Positions 1 to 6,842 of a stretch of 8,920 nucleotides of DNA are shown here, in pieces. The notes below the pieces were generated by a model. The model did no database searches, was not told the origin of the DNA, and worked only from the letters and a program-made list of their open reading frames with translations. The position numbers and the translations under genes were made by a program. Source of the stretch: Burkholderiales bacterium (lineage in GTDB: Bacteria; Pseudomonadota; Gammaproteobacteria; Burkholderiales; JAEUOS01). The stretch is from assembly GCA_947456845.1 (NCBI GenBank), contig CANGUJ010000135.1, positions 1-8,920 on the forward strand, given 5' to 3'. The stretch's first letter is position 1. Each line of letters begins with the position of its first letter.

Positions 1-1
1 C

Positions 2-1030
2 GAGCTGGACGCCCTGCTCTCCGCCGAGGACGCCACGCGCGACATGGACGGCTACCGCAAGCTCACCCGCGAACATGCCGAGATCACGCCGGTAGTCGAG
101 CTGTACCGGCGCCACCAGGGGCGGGAAAGCGACATCAGCGCTGCGCATGACATGCTGGCCGACCCGGACATGAAGTCGTTCGCGGAAGAGGAGATTCGTG
201 CCGCGCGCGATGACCTGGCGGCGCTTGAAAAAGACCTCGAGCGCGCCCTGCTGCCGAAGGACCCGAACGACGAAAAAAACATCTTCCTGGAAATCCGCGC
301 CGGCACCGGCGGCGATGAATCGGCGCTCTTCGCGGGCGACCTGTTCCGCATGTACACGCGCTTCGCCGAACGCAACGGCTGGCAGGTCGAACTGGTGTCG
401 ATGAGCCCGTCGGACCTGGGCGGCTACAAGGAAGCGATCGTGCGCCTGATCGGCGCGGGCGCCTATTCGCGCCTGAAATTCGAGTCCGGCGGCCATCGGG
501 TGCAGCGCGTGCCAGAAACCGAGGCCCAGGGTCGCATCCACACCTCGGCCTGCACCGTGGCGGTGATGCCGGAGGCCGATGCCGTGGCCGACGTACATAT
601 CCGGCCCGAAGATATCCGCATCGACGTATTTCGTGCCTCCGGCGCCGGCGGCCAGCATGTCAACAAGACCGAGTCTGCGGTGCGCATCACCCATTTTCCC
701 ACCGGCATCGTGGCCGAATGCCAGGACGGGCGCTCCCAACACCAGAACAAGGAGCGCGCCATGGCCGTGCTGGCGGCGCGCATCAAGGACCGCGAGACGC
801 GCGAGCAGCAGGCCAAGGAAGCGGCCACGCGGAAAAACCTGATCGGCTCCGGCGATCGCTCCGAGCGTATCCGCACCTACAATTTTCCGCAGGGCCGCGT
901 CACCGACCACCGCATCAACCTGACGCTCTACAAGATCGCCGCGATCATGGACGGCGACATGGACGAGGTGATCAACGCGCTGGCTGCGGAGCACCAGGCC
1001 GAGCAACTGGCGGCGCTGGGCGAACAATAG
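2..1030 (+). CDS. prfA: Peptide chain release factor 1 (RF1), 5'-truncated by window edge
   Basis: Class I release factor that reads UAA and UAG stop codons in the ribosomal A site and triggers hydrolysis of peptidyl-tRNA. The frame is open to the left edge. The first visible residues (ELDALL) align with about residue 18 of E. coli RF1, so roughly 17 N-terminal residues are missing; 342 are visible against ~360 for the family. The stop-codon recognition tripeptide PxT is present as PET (512-520), which fits RF1 rather than RF2 (SPF). The catalytic GGQ is at 647-655, within GAGGQHVN, followed by the conserved SQHQNKERA and YNFPQGRVTDHRI blocks. The internal ATG at 44 is not the true start, because homology continues upstream of it. 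The next gene, 18 bases downstream, encodes the methyltransferase that modifies this protein's GGQ glutamine. Identification is very secure. Confidence 0.97.
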   Translation, partial: ELDALLSAEDATRDMDGYRKLTREHAEITPVVELYRRHQGRESDISAAHDMLADPDMKSFAEEEIRAARDDLAALEKDLERALLPKDPNDEKNIFLEIRAGTGGDESALFAGDLFRMYTRFAERNGWQVELVSMSPSDLGGYKEAIVRLIGAGAYSRLKFESGGHRVQRVPETEAQGRIHTSACTVAVMPEADAVADVHIRPEDIRIDVFRASGAGGQHVNKTESAVRITHFPTGIVAECQDGRSQHQNKERAMAVLAARIKDRETREQQAKEAATRKNLIGSGDRSERIRTYNFPQGRVTDHRINLTLYKIAAIMDGDMDEVINALAAEHQAEQLAALGEQ

Positions 1031-1048
1031 GCCTTGCGGGCTGCGCGC

Positions 1049-1888
1049 GTGACCAGCGCCGAGCAAACGGTCGGCATCCTTCTCGCCGGCGCCGGCATCG
1101 CGTTGCGCGAGGCGCGCTTGCTGCTCGCCGAGGCGAGCGGCCTGGCCGACGCCCTGATCGTCGCGTTTCCCGAACGCCGGGTCGAACCATATGCCGCGGC
1201 GCGTTTTCAAGATTGGGTCGCGCAGAGACGGGGCGGCAGGCCGGTGGCCTACATCATCGGCCAGCGCGAATTTTATGGCCGGCCGTTCGCGGTAAGCGAG
1301 GCCGTGCTGATTCCGCGCCCCGAGACCGAATTGCTCATCGACTGCGCGCTCGAATACCTGCGCGGGGGCGAGCGGGTGCTGGATCTGGGCACAGGCAGCG
1401 GGGTCATCGCCGTGACCCTGGCCTGCGAACGGCCGATTGCGCGCATCGTTGCGGTAGAGCAGTCGGCGGCAGCGCTTGCGGTGGCACGGCGCAATGCACG
1501 GGCGCTCGCGCCCAGCGCGATCGAGTTCGTGCAGGGCAGTTGGTTTGACAGCGTGACGCTGCGGGACTTCGATTTGATCGTGAGCAATCCGCCCTACATC
1601 GCGGCTGCAGATGCGCACCTGGGCCAGGGCGACCTGCGCTTTGAGCCGGCAGGCGCGCTGGTCGGCGGCGAGACCGGCATGGCATGCATCGAGCATATCG
1701 TCCGCCACGCGCCGCGGTATCTGGGCGCGGGCGGACGCCTGCTGCTTGAGCACGGCTATGACCAGGGCCAGGCTGCGCGCCATGCGCTGCAAGCGGCAGG
1801 GTTTCGGGATATCCGTACCTGGCGCGACTTGGCCGACCATGAACGCGTCACCGGCGGCGTCGCCGCAGGCGCTTTTGCAGTAACATGA
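1049..1888 (+). CDS. prmC: Release factor glutamine methyltransferase PrmC (HemK)
   Basis: S-adenosylmethionine-dependent N5-glutamine methyltransferase that modifies the GGQ glutamine of RF1 and RF2 and so raises termination efficiency. From a GTG start at 1049 the protein is 279 aa (E. coli 277). It has a helical N-terminal factor-binding domain, the conserved PRPETE block (~89-94), the SAM-binding motif DLGTGSG (~112-118) and the catalytic NPPY (~180-183) that holds the target glutamine amide. An acidic residue after motif I (AVE, ~137) sits where many homologues have Asp. Start choice is uncertain: an in-frame TTG at 1034 would add five residues. I prefer GTG because its length matches the family N-terminus; neither has a strong Shine-Dalgarno. 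It follows prfA by 18 bases and is probably co-transcribed with it, a widespread pairing of enzyme and substrate. Confidence 0.94.
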   Translation: MTSAEQTVGILLAGAGIALREARLLLAEASGLADALIVAFPERRVEPYAAARFQDWVAQRRGGRPVAYIIGQREFYGRPFAVSEAVLIPRPETELLIDCALEYLRGGERVLDLGTGSGVIAVTLACERPIARIVAVEQSAAALAVARRNARALAPSAIEFVQGSWFDSVTLRDFDLIVSNPPYIAAADAHLGQGDLRFEPAGALVGGETGMACIEHIVRHAPRYLGAGGRLLLEHGYDQGQAARHALQAAGFRDIRTWRDLADHERVTGGVAAGAFAVT

Positions 1889-2109
1889 CGAGCATACCGA
1901 AGCGTGTCATTGGAGCGATATCCGCCTTAAAACAAGACGTTGCCGGCAGTAAGTGGCCTCAGCGCACATGCGTGCCGGCGCTAGGGCCCTTCGCCAAAAA
2001 CTTTTCGCTTGAAACAGCAGTCAAATGGACGCTATCGGTGGCAGATCTCGAGAGAACCTCCCGAAAAAAGCCATAACCCTTTCCCCCTCAGCAACCCAAG
2101 AATACCGCC
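1889..2109 (+). promoter_or_regulatory. Intergenic region prmC-grxD, possible weak grxD promoter
   Basis: About 220 bases without a convincing gene. An open frame of 63 codons overlaps the prmC stop (ATG at 1885) but has no family resemblance or ribosome site, and I leave it out. A TTGAAA at 2009-2014 followed 18 bases later by TATCGG (2033-2038) is a weak sigma-70-like candidate for grxD. No terminator is visible after prmC, so grxD could also be reached by read-through. The grxD start is preceded by purines (cccaagaat) but no strong Shine-Dalgarno. Confidence 0.25.
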
Positions 2110-2421
2110 ATGGACACCCAGGAACGCATCCGCCAGACCGTTACCACCAATCCGGTCGTGCTTTTCATGAAGGGCACGCCCAACTTTCCGCAGTGCGGCT
2201 TTTCCGCCCGCGCCATCCAGATCCTCAAGGCCTGCGGCGTCAACGCGCCCGCCACGGTGAACGTGCTCGAGGACGAGGAAATCCGCCAGGGAATCAAGGA
2301 ATACGCCAACTGGCCGACCATTCCCCAGCTCTACGTCAACGGCGAATTCGTCGGCGGCTCGGACATCATGACCGAGATGTACCAGTCAGGTGAGCTGCAG
2401 CAGGTGCTCACCGCAAAGTAG
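2110..2421 (+). CDS. grxD: Monothiol glutaredoxin, CGFS type (Grx4 family)
   Basis: Small cytosolic glutaredoxin of the CGFS class, which binds glutathione and a [2Fe-2S] cluster and works in iron-sulfur cluster delivery rather than general disulfide reduction. The 103-aa protein is close to the family's usual ~105-115 aa. Visible motifs are the KGTP lysine loop (21-24), the active site CGFS (29-32), the WPTIPQ cis-proline segment (68-73) and the glutathione-binding GGSD (82-85). These are all the expected glutathione and cluster contacts, so it looks functional. ATG at 2110 gives the standard N-terminus. It lies downstream of prfA-prmC, an order familiar in Betaproteobacteria, and is closed by a strong terminator 22 bases after its stop. 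Confidence 0.97.
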   Translation: MDTQERIRQTVTTNPVVLFMKGTPNFPQCGFSARAIQILKACGVNAPATVNVLEDEEIRQGIKEYANWPTIPQLYVNGEFVGGSDIMTEMYQSGELQQVLTAK

Positions 2422-2442
2422 GCCAGCCAGCACCGGAACTCG

Positions 2443-2473
2443 AAGGTCGCCTGCGGGCGGCCTTTTATTTTTT
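2443..2473 (+). terminator. Rho-independent terminator after grxD
   Basis: The arm AGGTCGCC (2444-2451) pairs with GGCGGCCT (2456-2463) around a TGCG tetraloop, with one G-T wobble. The stem can extend by A2443-T2464. It runs straight into a T-rich tract (TTTTATTTTTT) ending at 2473. The geometry is that of a textbook intrinsic terminator on the plus strand. No matching T tract exists for the minus strand. Confidence 0.92.
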
Positions 2474-2487
2474 AACGCCCGCGAACC

Positions 2488-2829
2488 ATGCTGCCCGCCG
2501 TCACCATCCTGCTTGTTTATCAGACGGTCGGCGAAATCGCCGCCCTGTGGCTGGGCCTGCCGATTCCAGGACCGGTGATCGGCATGGTCATGCTGTTCGC
2601 CACGCTGGTTGCCCGTGGCAGCGCGCCATCTCAGCTGCGCGATACCGCAAACGGCCTGCTGACCCACCTGTCGCTCCTGTTCGTGCCGGCCGGCGTGGGC
2701 CTGATGATCCATATCGACCGGATTCGCGGCGAAGCCCTGCCCATCGTCATCTCCCTGGTGGCAAGTACCGCGGTCACCATCGCCGTCACCGCGCTGGTGT
2801 TCGCCTGGCTGCGCAAGGGGCGCCCATGA
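2488..2829 (+). CDS. CidA/LrgA family holin-like membrane protein
   Basis: Small inner-membrane protein of the CidA/LrgA family, first described as holin/antiholin-like regulators of murein hydrolase export. In some bacteria the LrgA/LrgB-type pair acts instead as a pyruvate transporter, so the substrate or role here is open. The 113 residues form about four hydrophobic segments (2-24, 27-44, 57-76, 83-108). They include the family signature LPIPGPVIGM (24-33) and a central FVPAGVG loop. ATG at 2488 is the only upstream start: an in-frame TAA at 2473-2475 closes the frame, with no start codon between. No Shine-Dalgarno is visible, and the start lies 14 bases after the grxD terminator. The stop overlaps the lrgB-type start (ATGA), which implies translational coupling. 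I give no symbol because cidA, lrgA and yohJ cannot be told apart here. Confidence 0.9.
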   Translation: MLPAVTILLVYQTVGEIAALWLGLPIPGPVIGMVMLFATLVARGSAPSQLRDTANGLLTHLSLLFVPAGVGLMIHIDRIRGEALPIVISLVASTAVTIAVTALVFAWLRKGRP

Positions 2830-3554
2830 GCGCACGCTTCGAGGACATCTGGGTTTACCTGTCGGCCACACCGCTGCTAGGCCTCACTGTCACGCTGCTC
2901 GCCTACCAGGCCGCCTACTGGGTTTACTCGCGTGCAGGGTTTCATCCGCTGCTCAACCCCGTCGCCATCTCGGTCGCCATGCTGGCGACCTTGCTGACGC
3001 TCACGGGGACGCCCTATCAGACCTATTTTTCCGGGGCCCAGTTCATCCATTTCCTGCTTGGGCCGGCCACGGTGGCGCTGGCCCTGCCGCTGTACGCGCA
3101 ATTCGCGCGGCTCAAGGCCGAATGGCGCCAACTCCTGCTCGCCCTGGTGGCAGGCTCGCTCACCGCCAGCGTGAGCGCGGTGGTCATTGCCTGGGCTCTG
3201 GGTGCGAAGAAGGCCACACTGCTCTCGCTGGCCCCGAAATCGGTCACCACACCGATCGCCATGGGCATCGCCGAGAAGATCGGCGGCCTGCCCTCGCTGA
3301 CCGCCGTCCTGGTGGTGTCCACCGGCATTGTCGGCGCGGTGATCGCCAAGTACGTGCTAGACGCGCTGGCCATCGCTGATCATGCCGTGCGGGGCTTTGC
3401 CGTCGGCGTGGCAGCGCACGGCATCGGCACCGCGCGCGCCTTCCAGGTCAGCGAGGAGGCAGGCGCCTTTGCCGGCCTCGCCATGGGCCTAAACGGCGCG
3501 GCTACCGCCCTGATGGTGCCGCTGGCCCTGTGGCTGCTGGAGAGGGGAAGCTAG
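2826..3554 (+). CDS. LrgB/CidB family membrane protein
   Basis: Polytopic inner-membrane partner of the CidA/LrgA protein upstream; pairs of this kind work together in murein hydrolase control or small carboxylate transport. The start ATG at 2826 overlaps the upstream stop (ATGA). The 242-aa product is near the usual ~230-240. Family motifs are visible: NPVAI near residue 40, LAPKSVTTPIAMGI in the middle, AAHGIGTARAF in the C-terminal third, and GLNGAATALMVPLAL before the C-terminus, with several hydrophobic segments between. An open frame runs upstream to 2547 but overlaps the whole of the CidA-like gene and has no membrane character there, so it is not part of this protein. Its TAG stop is shared, as CTAG, with the convergent hydratase gene. 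No terminator lies between them. Confidence 0.92.
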   Translation: MSARFEDIWVYLSATPLLGLTVTLLAYQAAYWVYSRAGFHPLLNPVAISVAMLATLLTLTGTPYQTYFSGAQFIHFLLGPATVALALPLYAQFARLKAEWRQLLLALVAGSLTASVSAVVIAWALGAKKATLLSLAPKSVTTPIAMGIAEKIGGLPSLTAVLVVSTGIVGAVIAKYVLDALAIADHAVRGFAVGVAAHGIGTARAFQVSEEAGAFAGLAMGLNGAATALMVPLALWLLERGS

Positions 3555-4366
3555 ACGAACTCCACCCGCAGGCCCGGTAGGTCCAGCCCGGTAAAGGCGG
3601 TATGCCAGGTCTCTCCCGGCTTGATATCGAGCGCCGCCGTGAGGGTACCGGTGGTGACGATCTCGCCGGCAGCCAGAGGCGCATGCTGCGGAAGACGCGC
3701 GAGCAGGTCCACCATGTGCCTGAGTGCCAGCAGCGGGCTGCCTAGCACATTGGTGCCGCCACCGGAATCGCGCAACGCGCCGTCGCAGAATAGCGACACC
3801 TTGAACGATTTCAGTTCGCGCACCAAGTCGCGGTTCAGGCCGGCGATGCTGCGCACCTGGCGCGGCTGACCGACGATCAGTACGCCATGCATGCCGAAGG
3901 CGGCGATGGTATCGGAGACCTGAAAGCGCCAGCCCGGGTACACCGAATCGACGATTTCGAACCCGTGCGCCACCCAGTCGACGCAGTCGGCAAGCTGCAC
4001 CTCCGACATGCCGGGTTTCGGTGCCGAACGCAATCGAAACACGATTTCAGGCTCTATCTTCGGTTCCAGCGCGCCCTTCAGGGACTGCCGGCCGGCATTT
4101 TCATGCGCCATACGCAGGGTCGAATCGTAGACATATCCCCAGATGGGATCGGAGACACCGTACTGGGGCCAGATGTTGCTGTTGGTGAAGCCGATCTTGC
4201 GCCCCACCGGCACCTCGCCGGCCGCGCGCCGCACCCTGAGGATCTCGGCGGCGACCTGGTAGGCCGCGCCAGTGTCGAAATCCGCGTTCGCGGCCGAAAT
4301 GGGGCTCATCTGGCGCTGCAGCCGGCGGGCCTTGAGCAAATCCTTTGCGATGGCGATGGAATCCAC
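3551..4366 (-). CDS. 2-keto-4-pentenoate hydratase (MhpD-like, FAH superfamily)
   Basis: Predicted 271-aa cytosolic hydratase or decarboxylase of the 2-oxopent-4-enoate hydratase / 4-oxalocrotonate decarboxylase group. These enzymes use a divalent metal on 2-keto acids from aromatic meta-cleavage. Length matches E. coli MhpD (269 aa). Recognisable are GRKIG (55-59, with the conserved lysine), the metal-ligand pair E105-x-E107 in KIEPEIVF, the third acidic ligand E137 in FEIVDS, DTIAAFGMHG (152-161) and the C-terminal GEIVTTGTLTAAL block. I chose GTG at 4366 because GGAGA lies at 4375-4371, four bases upstream, and the family N-terminus fits; the frame stays open to 4453 but those extra ~29 residues look non-homologous. 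No other meta-pathway gene is nearby, so the exact substrate is unknown. Confidence 0.88.
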   Translation of the reverse strand: MDSIAIAKDLLKARRLQRQMSPISAANADFDTGAAYQVAAEILRVRRAAGEVPVGRKIGFTNSNIWPQYGVSDPIWGYVYDSTLRMAHENAGRQSLKGALEPKIEPEIVFRLRSAPKPGMSEVQLADCVDWVAHGFEIVDSVYPGWRFQVSDTIAAFGMHGVLIVGQPRQVRSIAGLNRDLVRELKSFKVSLFCDGALRDSGGGTNVLGSPLLALRHMVDLLARLPQHAPLAAGEIVTTGTLTAALDIKPGETWHTAFTGLDLPGLRVEFV

Positions 4367-4558
4367 GGTGTCTCCGGTTTGTTGACCGTTCTGGATTGTA
4401 ATCCGGCACGCTACCTGCTCCTTCGTTGCGGGCAGCGCCGCGCCTGACGGCACGCGTCTGTCTCAAACGGCCGGACTCGGTGCTACAGTTATCCTGAAGT
4501 CGCCTTATTGCAGGTTTCAAAGGTCGTCGCGCATGGATGCGGTCGGCGGGAGATCACG
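4367..4558. promoter_or_regulatory. Divergent control region between hydratase and BatA-like gene
   Basis: 192 bases separating two divergent starts. On the minus strand, TACAAT (4400-4395) is a good -10 hexamer about 29 bases before the hydratase GTG, but I see no convincing -35. On the plus strand, TGCTACAGT (4481-4489) resembles an extended -10 for the BatA-like gene. A sigma-54-like sequence is listed separately. The BatA-like start is preceded by GGGAG (4548-4552), a plausible ribosome site. Confidence 0.4.
4404..4419 (+). promoter_or_regulatory. Candidate sigma-54 (-24/-12) promoter facing the BatA-like gene
   Basis: The sequence CGGCACG-CTAC-CTGCT matches the sigma-54 consensus TGGCACG-N4-TTGCW except for two T-to-C changes. 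The key GG (4405-4406) and GC (4417-4418) are separated by exactly ten bases. Transcription would start near 4430, giving a leader of about 129 bases before the ATG at 4559. In G+C-rich DNA such a match can arise by chance, and no enhancer-binding site is recognisable. Confidence 0.25.
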
Positions 4559-5620
4559 ATGAGCTTTCTTTGGCCCCAATACCTCTGGATGCTGCTCGCA
4601 GCGCCCCTGCTCATCTGGGCGTACGCCTGGCTCCTGAACCGCAGAAAGCAGGCCCTGGACTACGCGAGCCTGCGCACCATCAAGCAAGCGCTCGGTCCCG
4701 GCGCGCGCTGGCGCCGGCACGTGCCGCCCGGCCTGCTCCTGCTGGCCGTATGCGCAGCGCTGGTAGCCTCCGCACGCCCGGTGGCGATGGTGACCCTGCC
4801 GTCGGAAGGCCGGATGATCGTGCTGGCGATGGACGTGTCGCGCAGCATGCTGGCCACCGATGTGAAGCCGGACCGTATCACCGCGGCCAAGGCGGCGGCC
4901 AAGACGTTCGTGCAGGAAGTGCCGCCCAACATCAAGATCGCCATCGTCTCCTTCGCCGGCACCGCCTCGGTGGTGCAAGCCCCCACCTACAACCGCGACG
5001 ATCTGCTGGCGGCGATCGACCGCTTCGACCTGCAGCGCCATACGGCCATAGGCAGCGGCATCCTCGCCTCGCTCGCGACAATTTTCCCCAACGACGGCAT
5101 CGTCGTCGAACAGGGCTACAGCGGCGGGTGGGGCGGGGAGCCGACACCCAAGCGAGATGCCCCGATCGCGCGCGCCCCGAAGGACGATACCCCAAAGAAA
5201 GAGTTCAAGCCGGTTCCGCCCGGCAGCTACTCGTCGGCGTCCATCATCCTGCTCACCGACGGCCGGCGCACCACCGGCCCGGACCCGCTGGAATCCGCTC
5301 GCAAGGCCGCCGACCGCGGCGTCAAGGTGCACACGGTGGGCTTCGGTTCGGCCGCCGGCGGGCCCGCCATGATGGACGGTTACGCGATGTACATGGCCTT
5401 CGACGAGGAAACCCTCAAGGCGATCGCCAGCCTGACCCATGCCGACTACTTCAAGGCCGCCACCAGCGAGGACTTAGCCAAGGTCTATTCCACCCTCAAC
5501 TCCAAGTTCATCATGGAGCGCAAGGAGAGCGAGATCACCGCCCTCCTCGCCGCCGTCGCCGCAGCCCTCGCGGTGCTGGCCGGCGCGCTCTCGCTGGCGT
5601 GGTTCAACCGCTTCGCCTGA
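4559..5620 (+). CDS. BatA-like von Willebrand factor A domain membrane protein
   Basis: 353-aa inner-membrane protein with a vWA domain, resembling BatA/BatB (Bacteroides aerotolerance) proteins. Two N-terminal hydrophobic segments (~7-26 and ~56-72) and one C-terminal segment (~326-348) bracket a soluble domain, predicted to lie in the periplasm. The metal-ion-dependent adhesion site is complete: DVSRS (D92, S94, S96), T162 in RHTAIGSG and D234 in LLTDGRR. A proline- and charge-rich insert of about 40 residues (~180-222) interrupts the vWA fold between the T162 helix and the TDG strand. ATG at 4559 is chosen for its GGGAG site and MSFLWPQYLW start; a TTG at 4508 is in frame but lacks support. 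The usual bat-operon partners (MoxR ATPase, DUF58, TPR proteins) are absent here. The biochemical role is unknown. Confidence 0.87.
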   Translation: MSFLWPQYLWMLLAAPLLIWAYAWLLNRRKQALDYASLRTIKQALGPGARWRRHVPPGLLLLAVCAALVASARPVAMVTLPSEGRMIVLAMDVSRSMLATDVKPDRITAAKAAAKTFVQEVPPNIKIAIVSFAGTASVVQAPTYNRDDLLAAIDRFDLQRHTAIGSGILASLATIFPNDGIVVEQGYSGGWGGEPTPKRDAPIARAPKDDTPKKEFKPVPPGSYSSASIILLTDGRRTTGPDPLESARKAADRGVKVHTVGFGSAAGGPAMMDGYAMYMAFDEETLKAIASLTHADYFKAATSEDLAKVYSTLNSKFIMERKESEITALLAAVAAALAVLAGALSLAWFNRFA

Positions 5621-5645
5621 CGGCGCGGCGGTCGGGCGAGCACCA

Positions 5646-6842
5646 TTACTCCACCTTCGCGCCCTGCGTGAACCAGGCCGCGATCAGCGCGCGCTCGGCG
5701 TCGGTGATGTTGGTGAGGTTGCCGATCGGCATCGCCTTGGCCACCACGGTCTGCTGATAGATCGCCGGCGCCTGCGCCCTGATCTGCTCTACCGTCTCGA
5801 GCATCACGTTCTTGGGCGGCGCGGCGAATCCCGCGAAGGACGGCTTGGCGGCGTGGCAGCCGGCGCATTTCGCGTCGATCACCCCGCGCACCTGTGCGAA
5901 CGATACCTTTTGCGTCGCCGCGCCGGCCTCCGGCGGCTTCGGGAACAGCGCGACGAAAAGGCCGATGAGAATGCCGTAACCGCCGACCAGGAGCGCCGGC
6001 TTTTTCTGGCCGCGGTGGCTCAACACCGAATACAGTCGGATCAACGCGCCGGCCAGGGAAATCGCCATCAGGATGGCCCACGCGTGCCGGTGGTTGGTGA
6101 AGCCGGCAAAATGGTTGCTGATCATCACGAACAGCACCGGTAACGTGAAATACGTGTTGTGCACGCTGCGCTGCTTGCCCATCAGGCCGTACTTGGGGTC
6201 GACCGGCCGCCCGGCGACCTTGGCCTTGACCATTTCCTTCTGCCCTGGAATGATGACAAAAAACACGTTCGCCACCATGATGGTGCCGATCACCGCACCG
6301 AAATGGATGAACGCGCCACGCCCGCTGTAAAGGTGGGTGAGGCCATAGGCGAGCGCGGCCAGGAGCACGAACATGATGGCCGCCAGCAGGGGCTCGTTCC
6401 GGCCGAGCGGCGAGCGGCACATCAGGTCGTAGATGATCCAGGTGGATGCGAGGCAGAACAGTCCGGTGCCGATCGCCGCGGCGGGCGTCAGGTCCATGAC
6501 CGCCTTGTCGATCAGGTACACGTCGGCTTGCACGTAGTAAAGCAGCACCAGCAGGGAAAAACCCGAAAGCCAGGTGGTATAGGCCTCCCATTTGAACCAG
6601 TGCAAGGGTGTGGGAAGCTCCGGCGGCGCCACCTGGAATTTCTGCGCCCGGTAGAAGCCGCCGCCGTGCAACGCCCAGACCTCGCCGCCGATACCGATGT
6701 CCTGGCTGGGCTTGTCCTTGGGCGGCAGCAGGCTGGAATCCAGCCACACGAAGTACAGCGAGGCGCCGATCCATGCGATGCCGGCGATCATGTGCAGCCA
6801 GCGGATGGCGAAATTGAGGTACTCGAGGATATAGGCTTCCAT
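5646..6842 (-). CDS. puuD: Membrane-bound cytochrome c urate oxidase PuuD
   Basis: Urate oxidase (urate hydroxylase) of the membrane type, unrelated to soluble uricase. It converts urate to 5-hydroxyisourate and is thought to pass electrons to the respiratory chain through its fused cytochrome c domain instead of making hydrogen peroxide. The 398-aa protein starts with about eight hydrophobic segments (11-37, 91-110, 121-141, 151-171, 180-199, 231-247, 253-273, 283-300) and conserved histidines such as H17, H59 and H170. The C-terminal domain has the haem c site CAGCH (326-330) and a likely axial methionine in AKAMPIGN (M371). It is full length. Its ATG overlaps the uraH stop by one base (TGATG), after a GGGG ribosome site, so translation is probably coupled. 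This puuD is not the E. coli putrescine-pathway gene of the same name. Confidence 0.93.
   Translation of the reverse strand: MEAYILEYLNFAIRWLHMIAGIAWIGASLYFVWLDSSLLPPKDKPSQDIGIGGEVWALHGGGFYRAQKFQVAPPELPTPLHWFKWEAYTTWLSGFSLLVLLYYVQADVYLIDKAVMDLTPAAAIGTGLFCLASTWIIYDLMCRSPLGRNEPLLAAIMFVLLAALAYGLTHLYSGRGAFIHFGAVIGTIMVANVFFVIIPGQKEMVKAKVAGRPVDPKYGLMGKQRSVHNTYFTLPVLFVMISNHFAGFTNHRHAWAILMAISLAGALIRLYSVLSHRGQKKPALLVGGYGILIGLFVALFPKPPEAGAATQKVSFAQVRGVIDAKCAGCHAAKPSFAGFAAPPKNVMLETVEQIRAQAPAIYQQTVVAKAMPIGNLTNITDAERALIAAWFTQGAKVE

Noticed and set aside
1885..2076. 63-codon frame overlapping the prmC stop (ATGA-type junction)
   Set aside because: The overlap looks like coupling, but the peptide resembles no family I know and most of the frame lies in DNA that looks intergenic.
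4517..5440. Open frame of 307 codons on the minus strand opposite the BatA-like gene
   Set aside because: Its composition is that of a mirror frame of a G+C-rich gene (Arg, Gly, His and Ala heavy), with no domain or motif. The plus-strand gene has clear vWA motifs.
5608..5640. Possible bidirectional terminator between the BatA-like gene and puuD
   Set aside because: Only a short CGCC/GGCG stem around the stop codon, with no T tract on either strand.
4537..5757. 406-codon plus-strand frame overlapping the BatA-like gene
   Set aside because: Out of frame with the vWA gene, rich in Arg/Pro/His, no membrane segments or motifs; a frame shadow.
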